From Devosia rhizoryzae (GTDB taxonomy: Bacteria; Pseudomonadota; Alphaproteobacteria; Rhizobiales; Devosiaceae), in the NCBI RefSeq assembly GCF_016698665.1, contig NZ_CP068046.1, positions 1,364,001 to 1,428,000 of the forward strand: a stretch of 64,000 nt of DNA, read 5' to 3'. The stretch's first letter is position 1, and every line of letters starts with the position of its first letter. Of this stretch, positions 1-10,388 are shown in pieces. Made by a program: the position numbers and the translations under genes. Below the pieces are notes generated by a model. It worked only from the letters and a program-made list of their open reading frames with translations. It made no database searches and was not told the origin of the DNA.

Positions 1-2
1 GA

Positions 3-73
3 TGTCATCCCCGCGCAGGCGGGGATCCATCCTGAGATCTCAAGATAGGCCCCGGCTCAAGGCCGGGGTGACA
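3..73. repeat. Composite palindromic repeat with two GC hairpins
   Basis: The first arm pair is CCCCGC at 9-14 and GCGGGG at 19-24. The second is CCCCGGC at 50-56 and GCCGGGG at 62-68. A perfect palindrome TGAGATCTCA sits between them at 33-42. The outer ends TGTCA (3-7) and TGACA (69-73) are inverted copies, so the element has terminal inverted repeats like a REP or MITE-type unit. It lies 27 bases beyond the rnj stop codon and could also end that transcript, although no long T run follows. Its copy number elsewhere in the genome cannot be seen here. Confidence 0.6.
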
Positions 74-99
74 GCCGGTGGGCTGGACGAGCGCCGGGA

Positions 100-1773
100 T
101 CAAACCCGGTGCACGAAGATCGAGACGTTGGGCTTGCGGCCCCAGAAGGCGTTCACTTCGTTGCGGATGCCTTTAAAGAGCGCGTTGTTGAGCACTTCGG
201 TGTCGCTGCGGCGCTTGGGCGGCATCGACTTGATGATGTTGGCAACGGTGTCTTCGACGATGTCGGAAACCGACTCATCTTCGGTCTCGGGCAGGCCTTC
301 GATCACCATTTCGGGGCCGGACACGACCTGGCCGTTCGAATTGACGCAAAGGCTGACGGTGATCATGCCGCCAAAGGACAGGCGGCGGCGGCCCTTGACG
401 CCCGACTCCTCGGGCGTGCAGAGGACGAGGCCATCGAGATAGAGCTCGCCGGTGCGCACTTCGGCCGGAAATGCGAGAGGTTCGGGGAAAAGGCGAACCA
501 TGTCGCCGTTGCGGGTTTCCACCACATTGGGGATGCCCTCTTCACGGCCAAGCTTGGCATGGGCTTCAAGGTGCATCGCTTCGCCGTGCACCGGCACCAG
601 CACCTGCGGCTTGACCCAGGAATAGAGTTTGCGCAGCTCGCCGCGGCGCGGGTGGCCGGTGACGTGAACCATGGCATCGCTGGCGGTGATGACCTCGACG
701 CCGCGATCGATCAGGAGGTTCTGGATGTCGTTGACTTCGCGCTCGTTGCCCGGAATTGCCCAGGACGAGAAGATCATGCGGTCGCCGGCATTGAGATCGA
801 TGACCGGGTGATCGCCGCGGGCAATGCGGGCGATGGCGGCGCGGGCCTCGCCCTGCGAGCCGGTGCAGATCAGGACGCACTTGTCGCGGGCGATGGTGCG
901 ATAGGCATCCTGGTCATGAAGGGTCGGCAGGCCTTCGAGCATGCCCAGTTCCCGGGCGATGCCCATGATGCGATGGAGCGAGCGACCGGACAGGACCACT
1001 TCGCGCCCGGCCTGGTGTGCGGCGCGAACGATGGAAACGACGCGACCGACATTGGACGCAAAGGTCGTAACGGCGACGCGGTTCGGCGCATCGGCGATCA
1101 GCTGCGCGAGGTTGCGGCCGATCTCTTCCTCGGATGGGCTTTCGCCTTCCTTCATCGCATTGGTGGAGTCGCAGATCAGCGCCAGCGGCAGGTCGCTTTC
1201 GTTGCCGATGGCTTCCATTCGCGCAAAGTCGGTCGGACGGCCCAGCGTTGGGGTCGGGTCGAGCTTCCAATCGCCAGTATGGAGCGCACGGCCGATCGGG
1301 GTGGTGATCAGCAGGGCGTTCGATTCGGGTATCGAGTGGGCGACGTTGATCGGCTCGATGGTGAAGGGGCCAACGGTGAACGGCTTGCCGGGCGTCATGA
1401 TGGTGACGTCGACATTTTCGACGATGCCGTCCCCTGCCCGCTTGGCGGCCAGCATGGCGGCGGTAAATGGCGTGGCGTAGACGGGCTTGTCGAAAACTGG
1501 CCAGAGATCGAGCACCGCGCCATAGTGATCTTCGTGGCTGTGCGTGAGAATTAGCGCCAGGACGTCATCGGCGTTTTCCTCGAGGAATTCGGGATTGGCC
1601 ATGATCAGTTCGATGCCCGGCAGGTCGGGGCCGCCGAAGCTGACGCCGCAATCGACCACAATCCACTTGCGCGAGCGCTCGGGGCCGAATCCATAGGCGG
1701 CCATGTTCATGCCGATTTCGCCGACGCCGCCAAGCGGCACAAAGACGAGTTCATCCCTTTGGGTTTGAGCCAT
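100..1773 (-). CDS. rnj: Ribonuclease J
   Basis: A metallo-beta-lactamase-fold RNase with endonuclease and 5'-3' exonuclease activity, acting in mRNA decay and rRNA maturation in the cytoplasm. The protein has 557 residues, normal for RNase J. The two-zinc motif HSHEDH is at residues 78-83. A beta-CASP region follows, and the late motif HVTGHPRRGEL is typical of RNase J. The ATG start at 1773 has AAGGA a few bases upstream. It follows birA on the same strand after a gap of 71 bases. The order nuoN-birA-rnj is common in Hyphomicrobiales, so it may be co-transcribed with the complex I operon. The composite hairpin repeat lies just downstream. Confidence 0.95.
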   Translation of the reverse strand: MAQTQRDELVFVPLGGVGEIGMNMAAYGFGPERSRKWIVVDCGVSFGGPDLPGIELIMANPEFLEENADDVLALILTHSHEDHYGAVLDLWPVFDKPVYATPFTAAMLAAKRAGDGIVENVDVTIMTPGKPFTVGPFTIEPINVAHSIPESNALLITTPIGRALHTGDWKLDPTPTLGRPTDFARMEAIGNESDLPLALICDSTNAMKEGESPSEEEIGRNLAQLIADAPNRVAVTTFASNVGRVVSIVRAAHQAGREVVLSGRSLHRIMGIARELGMLEGLPTLHDQDAYRTIARDKCVLICTGSQGEARAAIARIARGDHPVIDLNAGDRMIFSSWAIPGNEREVNDIQNLLIDRGVEVITASDAMVHVTGHPRRGELRKLYSWVKPQVLVPVHGEAMHLEAHAKLGREEGIPNVVETRNGDMVRLFPEPLAFPAEVRTGELYLDGLVLCTPEESGVKGRRRLSFGGMITVSLCVNSNGQVVSGPEMVIEGLPETEDESVSDIVEDTVANIIKSMPPKRRSDTEVLNNALFKGIRNEVNAFWGRKPNVSIFVHRV

Positions 1774-1844
1774 GGGTTGTTCCTTTTCTTGCGGTCGGAA
1801 CGCCGGGCGAACTCAGGTCGCCGGTCGTTTCAACCATGTTGTGG

Positions 1845-2675
1845 TCAGCTTCGGGCGCTGGCCGTTGCCCCAAAATGCACATCGCCTGCGGTGATCGGGA
1901 ATCGCGCGCCAGTGTCGTCGCGGATGATCAATCGACCGGAAGAATCGATGGTTTCGAAAATGCCGCGCCGGACGAGACCGTCCTGCGTGACGGCGACTGG
2001 CGCACCGATGCCGGCGGCAGAGCCGCGCCAGAGTTCAAGAATGGTGCCGATGCCGCGACCATCGTCCCAAAGGGCGAAGGTCTCGACCCAGGCATCGGTC
2101 AAGGCTTCGAAGACGTCCTCGGCAGTGCGATCGACACCCAGAGCGCGCAGCGATGTCGCTGGATAAGGCACGCCTTCGGGTGCGGCAACGACGTTGACGC
2201 CGCAGCCCACGACGATTGCCGTGTTGCCGGCCGGAGTTTTGCTGGCTTCGAGAAGGATGCCAGCGAGTTTGGCGCCATCGGCGAGAACGTCATTGGGCCA
2301 TTTTAAAGCGATGCGGGATCGGCCATCGAGACCGTCCGCCCCATCGATGCCGACGCGGATCATGCCTTGCGGGAGAATGGACGAGAGCGCGCGATTGAGC
2401 GCGACGCCGGCTACGAAGCCGAGGGTTGCAATAGTATCTGGGTCTGCGTCGGGAACAATCAAGAGGCTGGCGGCCAGATTGCCCGGCGGGCTCATCCATT
2501 GACGGCCACGACGGCCCCTGCCCTCGGTCTGCTGCAGCGCGGCAAACCAGATGCCGCCCGGATCGCCCGCTGCGGCGGCAGCGAGCGCCTCGGTATTGGT
2601 GGAGCCGATAGTGTCAAAGCCGGCCAGTCGATATCCGGCCGACCGCGCCTTGGCACCAAGAGAGAAATTGCTCAC
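1845..2675 (-). CDS. birA: Biotin--[acetyl-CoA-carboxylase] ligase
   Basis: Attaches biotin to the BCCP subunit of acetyl-CoA carboxylase through biotinyl-5'-AMP. The 276 residues start directly with the catalytic domain: STNTEA near 25-30, the ATP/biotin loop GRGRRG at 52-57, and KWPND in the middle of the domain. There is no N-terminal winged helix, so this is a class I ligase without repressor function. The GTG start at 2675 touches the nuoN stop codon with no intervening base, which implies translational coupling to the nuo operon. The C-terminal part (about 225-276) fits the small SH3-like cap of the family. Confidence 0.93.
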   Translation of the reverse strand: MSNFSLGAKARSAGYRLAGFDTIGSTNTEALAAAAAGDPGGIWFAALQQTEGRGRRGRQWMSPPGNLAASLLIVPDADPDTIATLGFVAGVALNRALSSILPQGMIRVGIDGADGLDGRSRIALKWPNDVLADGAKLAGILLEASKTPAGNTAIVVGCGVNVVAAPEGVPYPATSLRALGVDRTAEDVFEALTDAWVETFALWDDGRGIGTILELWRGSAAGIGAPVAVTQDGLVRRGIFETIDSSGRLIIRDDTGARFPITAGDVHFGATASARS

Positions 2676-4121
2676 CTAGAACAGGCTTCCGGCGGCGTTG
2701 TGCGCCACCTGGGCGAGCGGATTACCCACCGTGAAGAAGTAGGTCACGATGAAGAAGGCCGAGACTGCCATGATGATGTTGAGTTCGTTCGGCACGGCGG
2801 CGAATTCGCGGACCGGCGGATCGAAGTACATCGTCTTGACAACGCGCAGATAATAGAAGGCGCTGACGGCCGAAGCGAGAACGCCGATGATGGCCAGCAC
2901 GTAGAGGTGCGCTTCGACTGCCGCGAGGAAAACGTGCCACTTGGCAAAGAAGCCAGCGAGCGGCGGCATGCCGATCAGCGAGAACATCAGGATCGCCATG
3001 ACGGCGGCGACGAAGGGACGGCGCTGTGCGGCGCCGGCCAGGTCGCCGATGGTTTCGACGTAGCCGGTTTCGGTGCGCAGCGAGAGGATGCAGGCGAATA
3101 GGCCGACGGTCATCGCAACATAGATCGCCATGTAGATGGCGACGCCTTCGACGCCCACCTGGGTGCCGGAGGAGAGGCCCACAAGGGCGAAGCCGACATG
3201 GCCGATGGACGAGTAGGCGATGATGCGCTTGAGCGAATTCTGGCCGATGGCAGCAAAGGCCGCGAGGACCATGGAGGCGATCGAGAGGAAGATGACCACC
3301 TGCTGCCAATCGGTCGAGATCGGCGAGAAGGTGTCGATCACGAGCCGGATCATCAGCGTCATCGCCGCGACCTTGGGCGCCATGGCCATGAAGGCGGTGA
3401 CCGGGGTCGGCGCACCTTCATAAACGTCGGGCGTCCACATGTGGAACGGCACGGCGGAGATCTTAAAGGCAACGCCGGCGAGCAGGAACACCACGCCGAA
3501 GATCAGGCCGATGGAACGGCCTTCGCTGGCGATCGCAAGGACGATTTCCTGCAGGTTGGTATGGCCAGTAAAGCCGTAGATCAGCGAAGCGCCATAGAGC
3601 AGCATGCCGGAGCTCAGGGCGCCGAGCACGAAATACTTGAGGCCCGCTTCGGTGGCGCGGCTATCGTCGCGCTTAATTGCGGCCATGACGTAGATCGACA
3701 ACGACTGTAGCTCGAGGCCGATATAGAGGGTCATAAGGTCGTTGGTCGACACCATGATCATCATGCCCAGCGTCGAGAGCGTCGCCAGGATAGCGTATTC
3801 GTATTTGTGGGTGCCGTTTTCGACGTCGTTGGACACCGAAAGGATCAGCGCCAGGGCAGCGCCGCCCATGACTAGGACCTTCATGTAGCGCGAGAAACTA
3901 TCGGCAATGAAAAGGCCATTGAAGATGACGCCATCAGCATGCTGGGTGGCGACGAGCACGCCGGTCACGGCCATCAAGATGATGGCGAGCCAGGTAACGA
4001 AGCCCGAACGTTCCTTGTTGACGACGACGCCCACGAGGATGAGCACGAGGACGCCAACGGCCATCAGCATTTCCGGATATGCCGGCGCCAGGCTCGCGAA
4101 ATCGGTGATGTCAGAGTTCAC
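2676..4121 (-). CDS. nuoN: NADH-quinone oxidoreductase subunit N
   Basis: Antiporter-like membrane subunit of respiratory complex I (481 residues), a proton-pumping module of the inner membrane arm. It is strongly hydrophobic along its length, with about 14 predicted helices. The family signature around KISAVPFHMWTPDVYEGAP carries the conserved Lys, and a further conserved segment reads LKRIIAYSSIGHVG. The GTG start at 4121 has a good AGGAG Shine-Dalgarno sequence that overlaps the end of nuoM. It is the last nuo gene, and birA follows without a gap. Confidence 0.97.
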   Translation of the reverse strand: MNSDITDFASLAPAYPEMLMAVGVLVLILVGVVVNKERSGFVTWLAIILMAVTGVLVATQHADGVIFNGLFIADSFSRYMKVLVMGGAALALILSVSNDVENGTHKYEYAILATLSTLGMMIMVSTNDLMTLYIGLELQSLSIYVMAAIKRDDSRATEAGLKYFVLGALSSGMLLYGASLIYGFTGHTNLQEIVLAIASEGRSIGLIFGVVFLLAGVAFKISAVPFHMWTPDVYEGAPTPVTAFMAMAPKVAAMTLMIRLVIDTFSPISTDWQQVVIFLSIASMVLAAFAAIGQNSLKRIIAYSSIGHVGFALVGLSSGTQVGVEGVAIYMAIYVAMTVGLFACILSLRTETGYVETIGDLAGAAQRRPFVAAVMAILMFSLIGMPPLAGFFAKWHVFLAAVEAHLYVLAIIGVLASAVSAFYYLRVVKTMYFDPPVREFAAVPNELNIIMAVSAFFIVTYFFTVGNPLAQVAHNAAGSLF

Positions 4122-4130
4122 TTGAGGCTC

Positions 4131-5714
4131 CTAGTGCGCAGCAGGCTCGGCTGCGTGCTCTTCGGCAGCCGGTTCCGCGCCAGCAACCGGCGCGACATAG
4201 TTCAGGGGTGCACGTTCATCGGCAAGATCAACGGCCGGGTTGCGGCCGATGTCCTGCGAATACTGCGCGACAAGGTTGTCGACGGCCGAGGCGGTCGTAT
4301 CGAGGATCGGCGCCGGATAGAAACCGAAGACCACGGTCAGGACAATCAGCGGGTAGAGCACGACCTTTTCACGGGTCGTCAGGTCCAAGATGCCCTTGAG
4401 GCTGTCCTTGGTCAGCGCGCCGAAGATCACCCGGCGGTAAAGCCAGAGGGCGTAGCAGGCCGAGAAGATGACGCCGAACGCGGCAAAGAAGGCCACCCAG
4501 GTGTTGACCTGGAAGACACCCATCATGGTGAGGAATTCACCGACGAAGCCCGATGTGCCCGGCAGGCCGACATTGGCCATGGTGAAGACCATGAAGGCAA
4601 AGGCATATTGCGGCATGCGTTCGACGAGACCGCCATAAGCCGCAATCTCGCGGGTATGCATGCGGTCATAGATCACGCCGACGCAAAGAAACAGCGCGCC
4701 CGAGACGATGCCGTGGCTGATCATCTGGAACATGGCGCCCTGGATGCCCAAGGCGTTGCCCGCGAAGATGCCCATGGTGACGAAACCCATATGGGCCACT
4801 GACGAATAGGCGATCAGCTTCTTGATGTCGGTCTGCACCAGGGCGACCAGCGAGGTCAGAATGATAGCGACGACCGAGAGCGTGAAGATGAAGGGCGCAA
4901 AGTTCGCCGAAGCGTCGGGGAACATGGGCAGCGAGAAGCGCAGGAAGCCATAGCCGCCAAGCTTGAGCAGAATTGCGGCAAGGATCACCGAACCGGCAGT
5001 CGGCGCCTGCACGTGTGCTTCCGGGAGCCAGCGGTGGAACGGCCACATCGGCATCTTGACCGCAAGCGAGGCAAAGAAAGCGATCCACAGCCAAGGCTGC
5101 ATGGCGACCGGGAAGTCGTGGGTCAGAAGGCGCGAAATGTCGGTCGTGCCGGCATCCCAATACATCGCCATCATGGCGACAAGCATGAAGACCGAGCCGA
5201 CAAAGGTATAGAAGAAGAACTTGTAGGCGGCCTGGATGCGGGCGGAACCGCCCCAGATGCCGATGATCAGGAACATCGGCAGCAGCGTGCCTTCGAAGAA
5301 GACGTAGAACATCGCCAGGTCGAGCGTCGTGAACACGCCGATCATCAGCGTTTCAAGGACGAGGAAGACGATCATGTATTCCTTGACGCGCAGGTCGACG
5401 TCCCAGCTCGCCAGAACGGCGAAGGGCATGAGCAGCGCGGTCAGCACGACGAAGAGCACCGAGATGCCGTCGACACCGACGCGGTAGCCGATGCTCTCGC
5501 CGATCCAGGGCATGTTGACCACGAACTGGAAGCCAGCATTGGACGGGTCGAAGCTCTGCCACAGTGCCAGGGATAGCGCGAGGGTGACCAGCGTCACCGC
5601 AAGCGCGATCCAGCGGATGGCATTGAGGGCGCTTTTGGGCGTCACCAGCAGCAGGGCTGCGCCGAGCGCGGGCAGAAAGGTCAGGATGGTGAGGATCGAA
5701 TTGTCGAAATTCAT
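4131..5714 (-). CDS. nuoM: NADH-quinone oxidoreductase subunit M
   Basis: Antiporter-like proton-pumping subunit of complex I (527 residues). Conserved features include the segment [20 protein letters not shown] and the second lysine-bearing stretch [15 protein letters not shown], both typical of NuoM. The last 40 residues are a hydrophilic Ala/Glu/Pro-rich tail that varies in this family. The ATG at 5714 shares one base with the nuoL stop codon (TGATG), which favours coupled translation. nuoN follows after nine bases. Confidence 0.97.
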   Translation of the reverse strand: MNFDNSILTILTFLPALGAALLLVTPKSALNAIRWIALAVTLVTLALSLALWQSFDPSNAGFQFVVNMPWIGESIGYRVGVDGISVLFVVLTALLMPFAVLASWDVDLRVKEYMIVFLVLETLMIGVFTTLDLAMFYVFFEGTLLPMFLIIGIWGGSARIQAAYKFFFYTFVGSVFMLVAMMAMYWDAGTTDISRLLTHDFPVAMQPWLWIAFFASLAVKMPMWPFHRWLPEAHVQAPTAGSVILAAILLKLGGYGFLRFSLPMFPDASANFAPFIFTLSVVAIILTSLVALVQTDIKKLIAYSSVAHMGFVTMGIFAGNALGIQGAMFQMISHGIVSGALFLCVGVIYDRMHTREIAAYGGLVERMPQYAFAFMVFTMANVGLPGTSGFVGEFLTMMGVFQVNTWVAFFAAFGVIFSACYALWLYRRVIFGALTKDSLKGILDLTTREKVVLYPLIVLTVVFGFYPAPILDTTASAVDNLVAQYSQDIGRNPAVDLADERAPLNYVAPVAGAEPAAEEHAAEPAAH

Positions 5715-7840
5715 CAGATCAATCCCCCGGCCGCGATGGCCCAGGTCAGGAGCGCCGCGATGCCGATCAGCATGGCGAAGGCATAGTGATAAAGATAACC
5801 GGACTGGAGCTTGACCACCCAGTTGGTGACGTTCTGGACGCGGCGGCCGAGACCTTCGGTGAAGGTCTGGTCGATGAGCTGGTCATCAAAGCCCTTCCAC
5901 ACGGCGCGGCCGATATAGAGCGCCGGCTTCACGAAAATCGTGTTGTAGAGCTCGTCGAAGTACCACTTGTTGAGCAGGAACTTATAGAGCCCCGGATTGG
6001 TCGCGGCGATGCGGCCCGGCATTTCCGGACGGCGAATATACAGGATGTAGGCGGCGATGAAGCCGATGATCATGGCAAAGGTCGCGCTCCACTTGACCAG
6101 CCACGGCACATGGTGCGCCGCTTCGATGATCTCGTGGTCGACTACGATGGCGCCGGCGAAGAAGCTTTCGATGTGCTCGAGGTTTTCGAAGAACATGCCG
6201 TAGAAGACCGCGCCGGCAAGCACCGCGCCGACGGCCAGCACATAAAGCGGTACCAGCATGACGTTGGGGGATTCATGGGCGTGGTCATAGGCTGAGCCAT
6301 GGTGATGCGCATCGTCATGGCTGACGGCGGCATGCACGTGGTCGTCGAGATTGCTGTCGTCGATCGGCTCGTGATGGGTTTCCGCATCCGAATGGGCCGG
6401 ATCGGGGTGCGCGGTGTGGCTATGCTGCGCATCGCGCGGCGAACCGTGGAAGGTCAGGTGCACCAGGCGCCACGAATAGAAGCTCGTGAACATGGCGGCG
6501 ATGACCAGGAGCCAGAAGGCGAAGCTGCCGACCTGGCCGCCATAGGCATAGGCGCTCTCGATGATCGAGTCCTTGGAGAAGAAGCCGGCAAAACCAAAGC
6601 TGGTGCCCGGGATGCCGACGCCGGTCAGCGCCAGCGTGCCGATCATCATCATCCAATAGGTGATGGGGATCTTCTTGCGGAGGCCGCCCATGTTGCGCAT
6701 GTCCTGCTCGTGATGCATCGCGTGGATGACCGAGCCGGCGCCCAGGAACAGGAGGGCCTTGAAGAAGGCGTGGGTGAAGAGGTGGAAGACGCCGGCCGAA
6801 TAGGCACCGGTGCCGAGCGCCACGAACATGTAGCCGAGCTGCGAACAGGTCGAATAGGCGATAACGCGCTTGATGTCGTTCTGGACGAGACCGACGGTTG
6901 CCGCAAAGAAAGCGGTGATTGCGCCGATGACGATCACGACAGTCAGCGCCACTTGCGAGGTCTCGAACAACGGCGACAGGCGGGCGACCATGAAGACGCC
7001 GGCGGTGACCATGGTTGCGGCATGGATCAGCGCCGACACGGGCGTCGGGCCTTCCATGGCGTCCGGCAGCCATGTGTGCAGCAGGAACTGCGCCGACTTG
7101 CCCATGGCGCCCATGAAGAGCAGCAGGCAGACGACAGTCATGGCATCCACGTTCCAGGAAAGGAACCGGATGGTGGGAAGACCGGTGGTCGCAAAAGCGT
7201 CGGCGGCCTCGAAGGCACCATCGAAGTCGATGTGACCGAGTACCAGGAAGGCGCAGAAGATGCCGAGGGCGAAACCAAAGTCACCGACACGGTTGACGAC
7301 GAAAGCCTTCATTGCCGCGGCGGTCGCCGAGGGGCGCGTGTACCAGAAACCGATCAGGAGATAGGACGCGAGGCCCACGCCTTCCCAGCCGAAGAACATC
7401 TGCAAGAAGTTGTCGGCCGTCACCAGCATCAGCATGGCGAAGGTAAAGAGCGAGAGGTAGGCGAAGAAGCGCGAACGGTGCGGATCTTCGTTCATGTAGC
7501 CGATGGAATAAAGGTGAACGAGGGCCGAGACCGTGTTCACGACGACCAGCATGATGGCAGTGAGCGTATCGACGCGCAGGATCCAGCGCAGGTCCATGTC
7601 GCCGACCTGGATCCAGCGCATGACCTCGACCTTGACCACGGCGGCATGGCCGTCGCCGACCGCACCGACCAGGCCATCACCAAAGGCAACAGGCAGGAAG
7701 ACGACCCAGCTCAGCACCGCAGCGATGATGAGGAGGCCAGTGGTGATGAATTCGGATGGCCGGTGGCCGATGCTGCGGCCGAGCAGGCCTGCGACGAGTG
7801 CCCCGACGAGGGGCAGGAAAACAATCGCCTGAATGATCAT
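5714..7840 (-). CDS. nuoL: NADH-quinone oxidoreductase subunit L
   Basis: The largest antiporter-like subunit of complex I (708 residues), whose long lateral helix braces the membrane arm. Conserved segments are [19 protein letters not shown], the Lys-bearing [20 protein letters not shown] and [18 protein letters not shown]. Residues about 463-525 form a His/Asp-rich hydrophilic loop, with [13 protein letters not shown] and DHAHESP. Such loops occur in alphaproteobacterial NuoL, but this one is pronounced. The ATG is at 7840. nuoK lies 12 bases upstream and nuoM overlaps by one base. Confidence 0.97.
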   Translation of the reverse strand: MIIQAIVFLPLVGALVAGLLGRSIGHRPSEFITTGLLIIAAVLSWVVFLPVAFGDGLVGAVGDGHAAVVKVEVMRWIQVGDMDLRWILRVDTLTAIMLVVVNTVSALVHLYSIGYMNEDPHRSRFFAYLSLFTFAMLMLVTADNFLQMFFGWEGVGLASYLLIGFWYTRPSATAAAMKAFVVNRVGDFGFALGIFCAFLVLGHIDFDGAFEAADAFATTGLPTIRFLSWNVDAMTVVCLLLFMGAMGKSAQFLLHTWLPDAMEGPTPVSALIHAATMVTAGVFMVARLSPLFETSQVALTVVIVIGAITAFFAATVGLVQNDIKRVIAYSTCSQLGYMFVALGTGAYSAGVFHLFTHAFFKALLFLGAGSVIHAMHHEQDMRNMGGLRKKIPITYWMMMIGTLALTGVGIPGTSFGFAGFFSKDSIIESAYAYGGQVGSFAFWLLVIAAMFTSFYSWRLVHLTFHGSPRDAQHSHTAHPDPAHSDAETHHEPIDDSNLDDHVHAAVSHDDAHHHGSAYDHAHESPNVMLVPLYVLAVGAVLAGAVFYGMFFENLEHIESFFAGAIVVDHEIIEAAHHVPWLVKWSATFAMIIGFIAAYILYIRRPEMPGRIAATNPGLYKFLLNKWYFDELYNTIFVKPALYIGRAVWKGFDDQLIDQTFTEGLGRRVQNVTNWVVKLQSGYLYHYAFAMLIGIAALLTWAIAAGGLI

Positions 7841-7852
7841 AGAGGGTGCCCC

Positions 7853-8170
7853 TTAACCCTTCATCTGGTTGGCGTCTTCAACCGCGATCGTGCCCCGATT
7901 GCGATAGAAGGTGACGAGGATGGCGAGACCGATGGCGGCCTCGGCAGCAGCAACGGTGAGGATCATCAGCGCAAAAACCTGACCCTGAAGGTCCTGCAGA
8001 TGCGAGCTGAAAGCCACGAGGTTGAGGTTGACCGCCAAGAGGATCAACTCCACCGACATCAGGATGACGATGATGTTGCGGCGGTTGAGGAAGATTCCGA
8101 ACACGCCCAGCGTGAACAGGATCGCCGCAACGGTCAGGTAGTGACCGAGCCCAATAACCGTACCGACCAT
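7853..8170 (-). CDS. nuoK: NADH-quinone oxidoreductase subunit K
   Basis: Small complex I membrane subunit of 105 residues, the usual length, with three helices. The conserved glutamates lie in the stretch [13 protein letters not shown] and in the following helix [13 protein letters not shown]. Its ATG overlaps the nuoJ stop codon (TAATG). It sits between nuoJ and nuoL as in canonical nuo operons. Confidence 0.97.
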   Translation of the reverse strand: MVGTVIGLGHYLTVAAILFTLGVFGIFLNRRNIIVILMSVELILLAVNLNLVAFSSHLQDLQGQVFALMILTVAAAEAAIGLAILVTFYRNRGTIAVEDANQMKG

Positions 8171-8781
8171 TATTGCAGCCCCTCGCCGCTTTTGACTTTG
8201 ACGACCTGGAGCGTGTCGGCAGGCATGCGGCCGAGCTGCGCTGCGGTGCTCTGGCGCTTGACGCCGGTGCGGTGACGCAGGGTCAGGACGATGGCACCGA
8301 TCATGGCCACCAGGAGGATGGCTGCGGCGCCCTGGAACAGGAAGACGTAGCGCGTGTAGAGCACGAGGCCGAGCGCACGGGTATTGTCCATGGTTGCGTC
8401 GATCGGCAGCGACGATCCGCTGGCCGCATCGGGCGCGACGAGGAAGCTACCGGCAACCAGCAGAAGCTCGAGCAGCAGCACGATGCCGACGACGATACCG
8501 ACCGGCGCATATTGCAGCATGCCGCGCCGCATGTCGGCGAAATCGACGTCGAGCATCATGACGACGAAGAGGAACAGCACCGCGACGGCGCCCACATAGA
8601 CGACGATCAGGATCAGCGCCAGGAACTCGGCACCGGCCAGCATGAAGAGGCCGGCTGCATTGACGAAGGCGAGGATCAGGAACAGCACGGCATGGACGGG
8701 ATTTCGCGAGGAAATCACCATGAAGGCCGAGGCGACCGTCACTGCCGAGAAGACGTAGAAGAAGAATAGTGGAAGGCTCAT
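8170..8781 (-). CDS. nuoJ: NADH-quinone oxidoreductase subunit J
   Basis: Complex I membrane subunit of 203 residues with five predicted helices, including the conserved helix [26 protein letters not shown], which contains the pi-bulge region near the proton channel. The C-terminus is a short hydrophilic tail. The ATG at 8781 is followed by [11 protein letters not shown], typical of the family. nuoI ends 12 bases upstream and nuoK overlaps the end. Confidence 0.97.
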   Translation of the reverse strand: MSLPLFFFYVFSAVTVASAFMVISSRNPVHAVLFLILAFVNAAGLFMLAGAEFLALILIVVYVGAVAVLFLFVVMMLDVDFADMRRGMLQYAPVGIVVGIVLLLELLLVAGSFLVAPDAASGSSLPIDATMDNTRALGLVLYTRYVFLFQGAAAILLVAMIGAIVLTLRHRTGVKRQSTAAQLGRMPADTLQVVKVKSGEGLQ

Positions 8782-8793
8782 CCGTCTTCCCTC

Positions 8794-9282
8794 TTAGCGA
8801 TATGGCGCGTCAGCGGCGAGGTTGGACGCGAGTTCGCGTTCCCACCGGTCGCCGTTGGCCAAGAGCCGCTCTTTGTTGAAGTAGAGCTCTTCGCGCGTTT
8901 CGGTCGCAAATTCAAAGTTCGGGCCTTCGACGATGGCGTCTACCGGGCAAGCTTCCTGGCAGAAGCCGCAATAGATGCATTTCACCATGTCGATGTCGTA
9001 GCGCACTGTGCGGCGGGTGCCATCGTTCTGGCGCGGGCCGGCTTCGATGGTGATGGCCTGGGCCGGGCAGATGGCTTCGCAAAGCTTACAAGCAATGCAG
9101 CGCTCTTCGCCATTGGGGTAGCGGCGCAGCGCATGTTCACCGCGGAAGCGCGGCGAAACCGGGCCCTTTTCGAAGGGGTAGTTCACCGTCGGCTTGGGGC
9201 TGAAGAAGTAGCGCATGGCCAAGAAGAAGGCGGAGACGAACTCGCGCAGCAGGAGGGTATTTACGACTTGTCCGACGCGCAT
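8794..9282 (-). CDS. nuoI: NADH-quinone oxidoreductase subunit I (ferredoxin-type)
   Basis: Peripheral-arm subunit that holds clusters N6a and N6b on the way to quinone. There are 162 residues from the ATG at 9282. A longer frame upstream is rejected because it lies inside nuoH and does not resemble NuoI. Two 4Fe-4S motifs are complete: Cys 62, 65, 68, 72 and Cys 102, 105, 108, 112. The ATG shares one base with the nuoH stop codon (TGATG), which supports this start. The N-terminal 30 residues form the usual amphipathic anchor. Confidence 0.97.
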   Translation of the reverse strand: MRVGQVVNTLLLREFVSAFFLAMRYFFSPKPTVNYPFEKGPVSPRFRGEHALRRYPNGEERCIACKLCEAICPAQAITIEAGPRQNDGTRRTVRYDIDMVKCIYCGFCQEACPVDAIVEGPNFEFATETREELYFNKERLLANGDRWERELASNLAADAPYR

Positions 9283-10379
9283 CAGGCAACGCCTCCATGC
9301 CAGCCCCAGCCGGTGAGCTGAAGCACGAAAGCAACGATAATGACCATGATCAGCGATAGCGGCAGGAAGAGCTTCCAGCCGATTCGCATCAATTGGTCGT
9401 AGCGGTAGCGGGGCACGATGGACTTGGCCATGGCGAACATGAAGAAGACCAGCGTGACCTTGATGAAGAACCAGATGAGGCCCGGAATCCAGGTGAATGG
9501 CGGCAGGTCGATCGGCGACGTCCAGCCACCCAGGAACAGCACCGTGGTCATGGCGCACATCAGGAGGATCGAGATGTATTCGCCCAGCATGAACAGCAGG
9601 TAGGGCGTGGCCGAATATTCGGTCATGAAGCCGGCGACGAGTTCGGACTCGCCTTCAACCATGTCGAAGGGCGGGCGGTTGGTTTCGGCCAAGGCCGAAA
9701 TGTAGAACACCACGAACATCGGGAAGAGCGGCAGCCAGAACCAGTTGAGGAAGGTCAGCCACGGCACGCCGATGGCATGGGCCAAGCCCATATCGCGCTG
9801 CGCCAGAATGATGTCGTTGAGGTTGAGCGAGCCGACGCAGAGCAGCACGGTGATGATGACGAGGCCGATCGAGACTTCGTAGCTCACCATCTGCGCCGCA
9901 GAGCGTAAGGCGCCAAGGAAAGGGTATTTGGAGTTAGACGCCCAGCCGCCGATGATGACGCCATAGACGCCAAGCGACGACACGCCGAGGAGGTAAAGAA
10001 TGCCGATATTGATGTTAGCCATGGCGCCGCCATCAAACACAGGCACGACGACCCAGCCGGCAAGCGCCAGCGTTGCGGTGATCAGCGGGGCGGCAAGGAA
10101 GAGGATCTTGTCGGCGCCGGCTGGAATGATGGCTTCCTTGAAGACGAACTTCAGGAGGTCGGCAAAGGATTGCAGGAGGCCGAACGGCCCGACGACGTTG
10201 GGACCGCGGCGCAGCTGCACCGCTGCCCAGACCTTGCGGTCGGCCAGGAGGATAAAGGCCGTGAAGATCAGGAGGCCAACAAGGAGAGCGAGCGCCTTAT
10301 AGACAAACCCGATCTGGGTGCCCAAGCCAATGGCCGGGATCCCGAGCAGGTAGTCGAGGGCAGCGTTGATGAAGTCCAT
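9282..10379 (-). CDS. nuoH: NADH-quinone oxidoreductase subunit H
   Basis: Membrane subunit of 365 residues that forms part of the quinone-binding pocket of complex I. Conserved segments are [42 protein letters not shown] and [14 protein letters not shown], all diagnostic for NuoH. It has eight or nine hydrophobic helices. The ATG is at 10379, nine bases after nuoG, and the gene overlaps nuoI by one base. Confidence 0.97.
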   Translation of the reverse strand: MDFINAALDYLLGIPAIGLGTQIGFVYKALALLVGLLIFTAFILLADRKVWAAVQLRRGPNVVGPFGLLQSFADLLKFVFKEAIIPAGADKILFLAAPLITATLALAGWVVVPVFDGGAMANINIGILYLLGVSSLGVYGVIIGGWASNSKYPFLGALRSAAQMVSYEVSIGLVIITVLLCVGSLNLNDIILAQRDMGLAHAIGVPWLTFLNWFWLPLFPMFVVFYISALAETNRPPFDMVEGESELVAGFMTEYSATPYLLFMLGEYISILLMCAMTTVLFLGGWTSPIDLPPFTWIPGLIWFFIKVTLVFFMFAMAKSIVPRYRYDQLMRIGWKLFLPLSLIMVIIVAFVLQLTGWGWHGGVA

Positions 10380-10388
10380 TATGCTCCC

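Noticed and set aside
2..442. Plus-strand frame of 146 codons over the repeat and rnj end
   Set aside because: Antisense to rnj, no recognisable protein features and no ribosome site.
6299..8275. Plus-strand 658-codon frame opposite nuoL, nuoK and nuoJ
   Set aside because: It mirrors hydrophobic membrane genes, has the odd composition of an antisense frame and resembles no family.
9283..9558. N-terminal extension of nuoI
   Set aside because: The added residues lie inside nuoH in another frame; NuoI proteins begin at the ATG at 9282.
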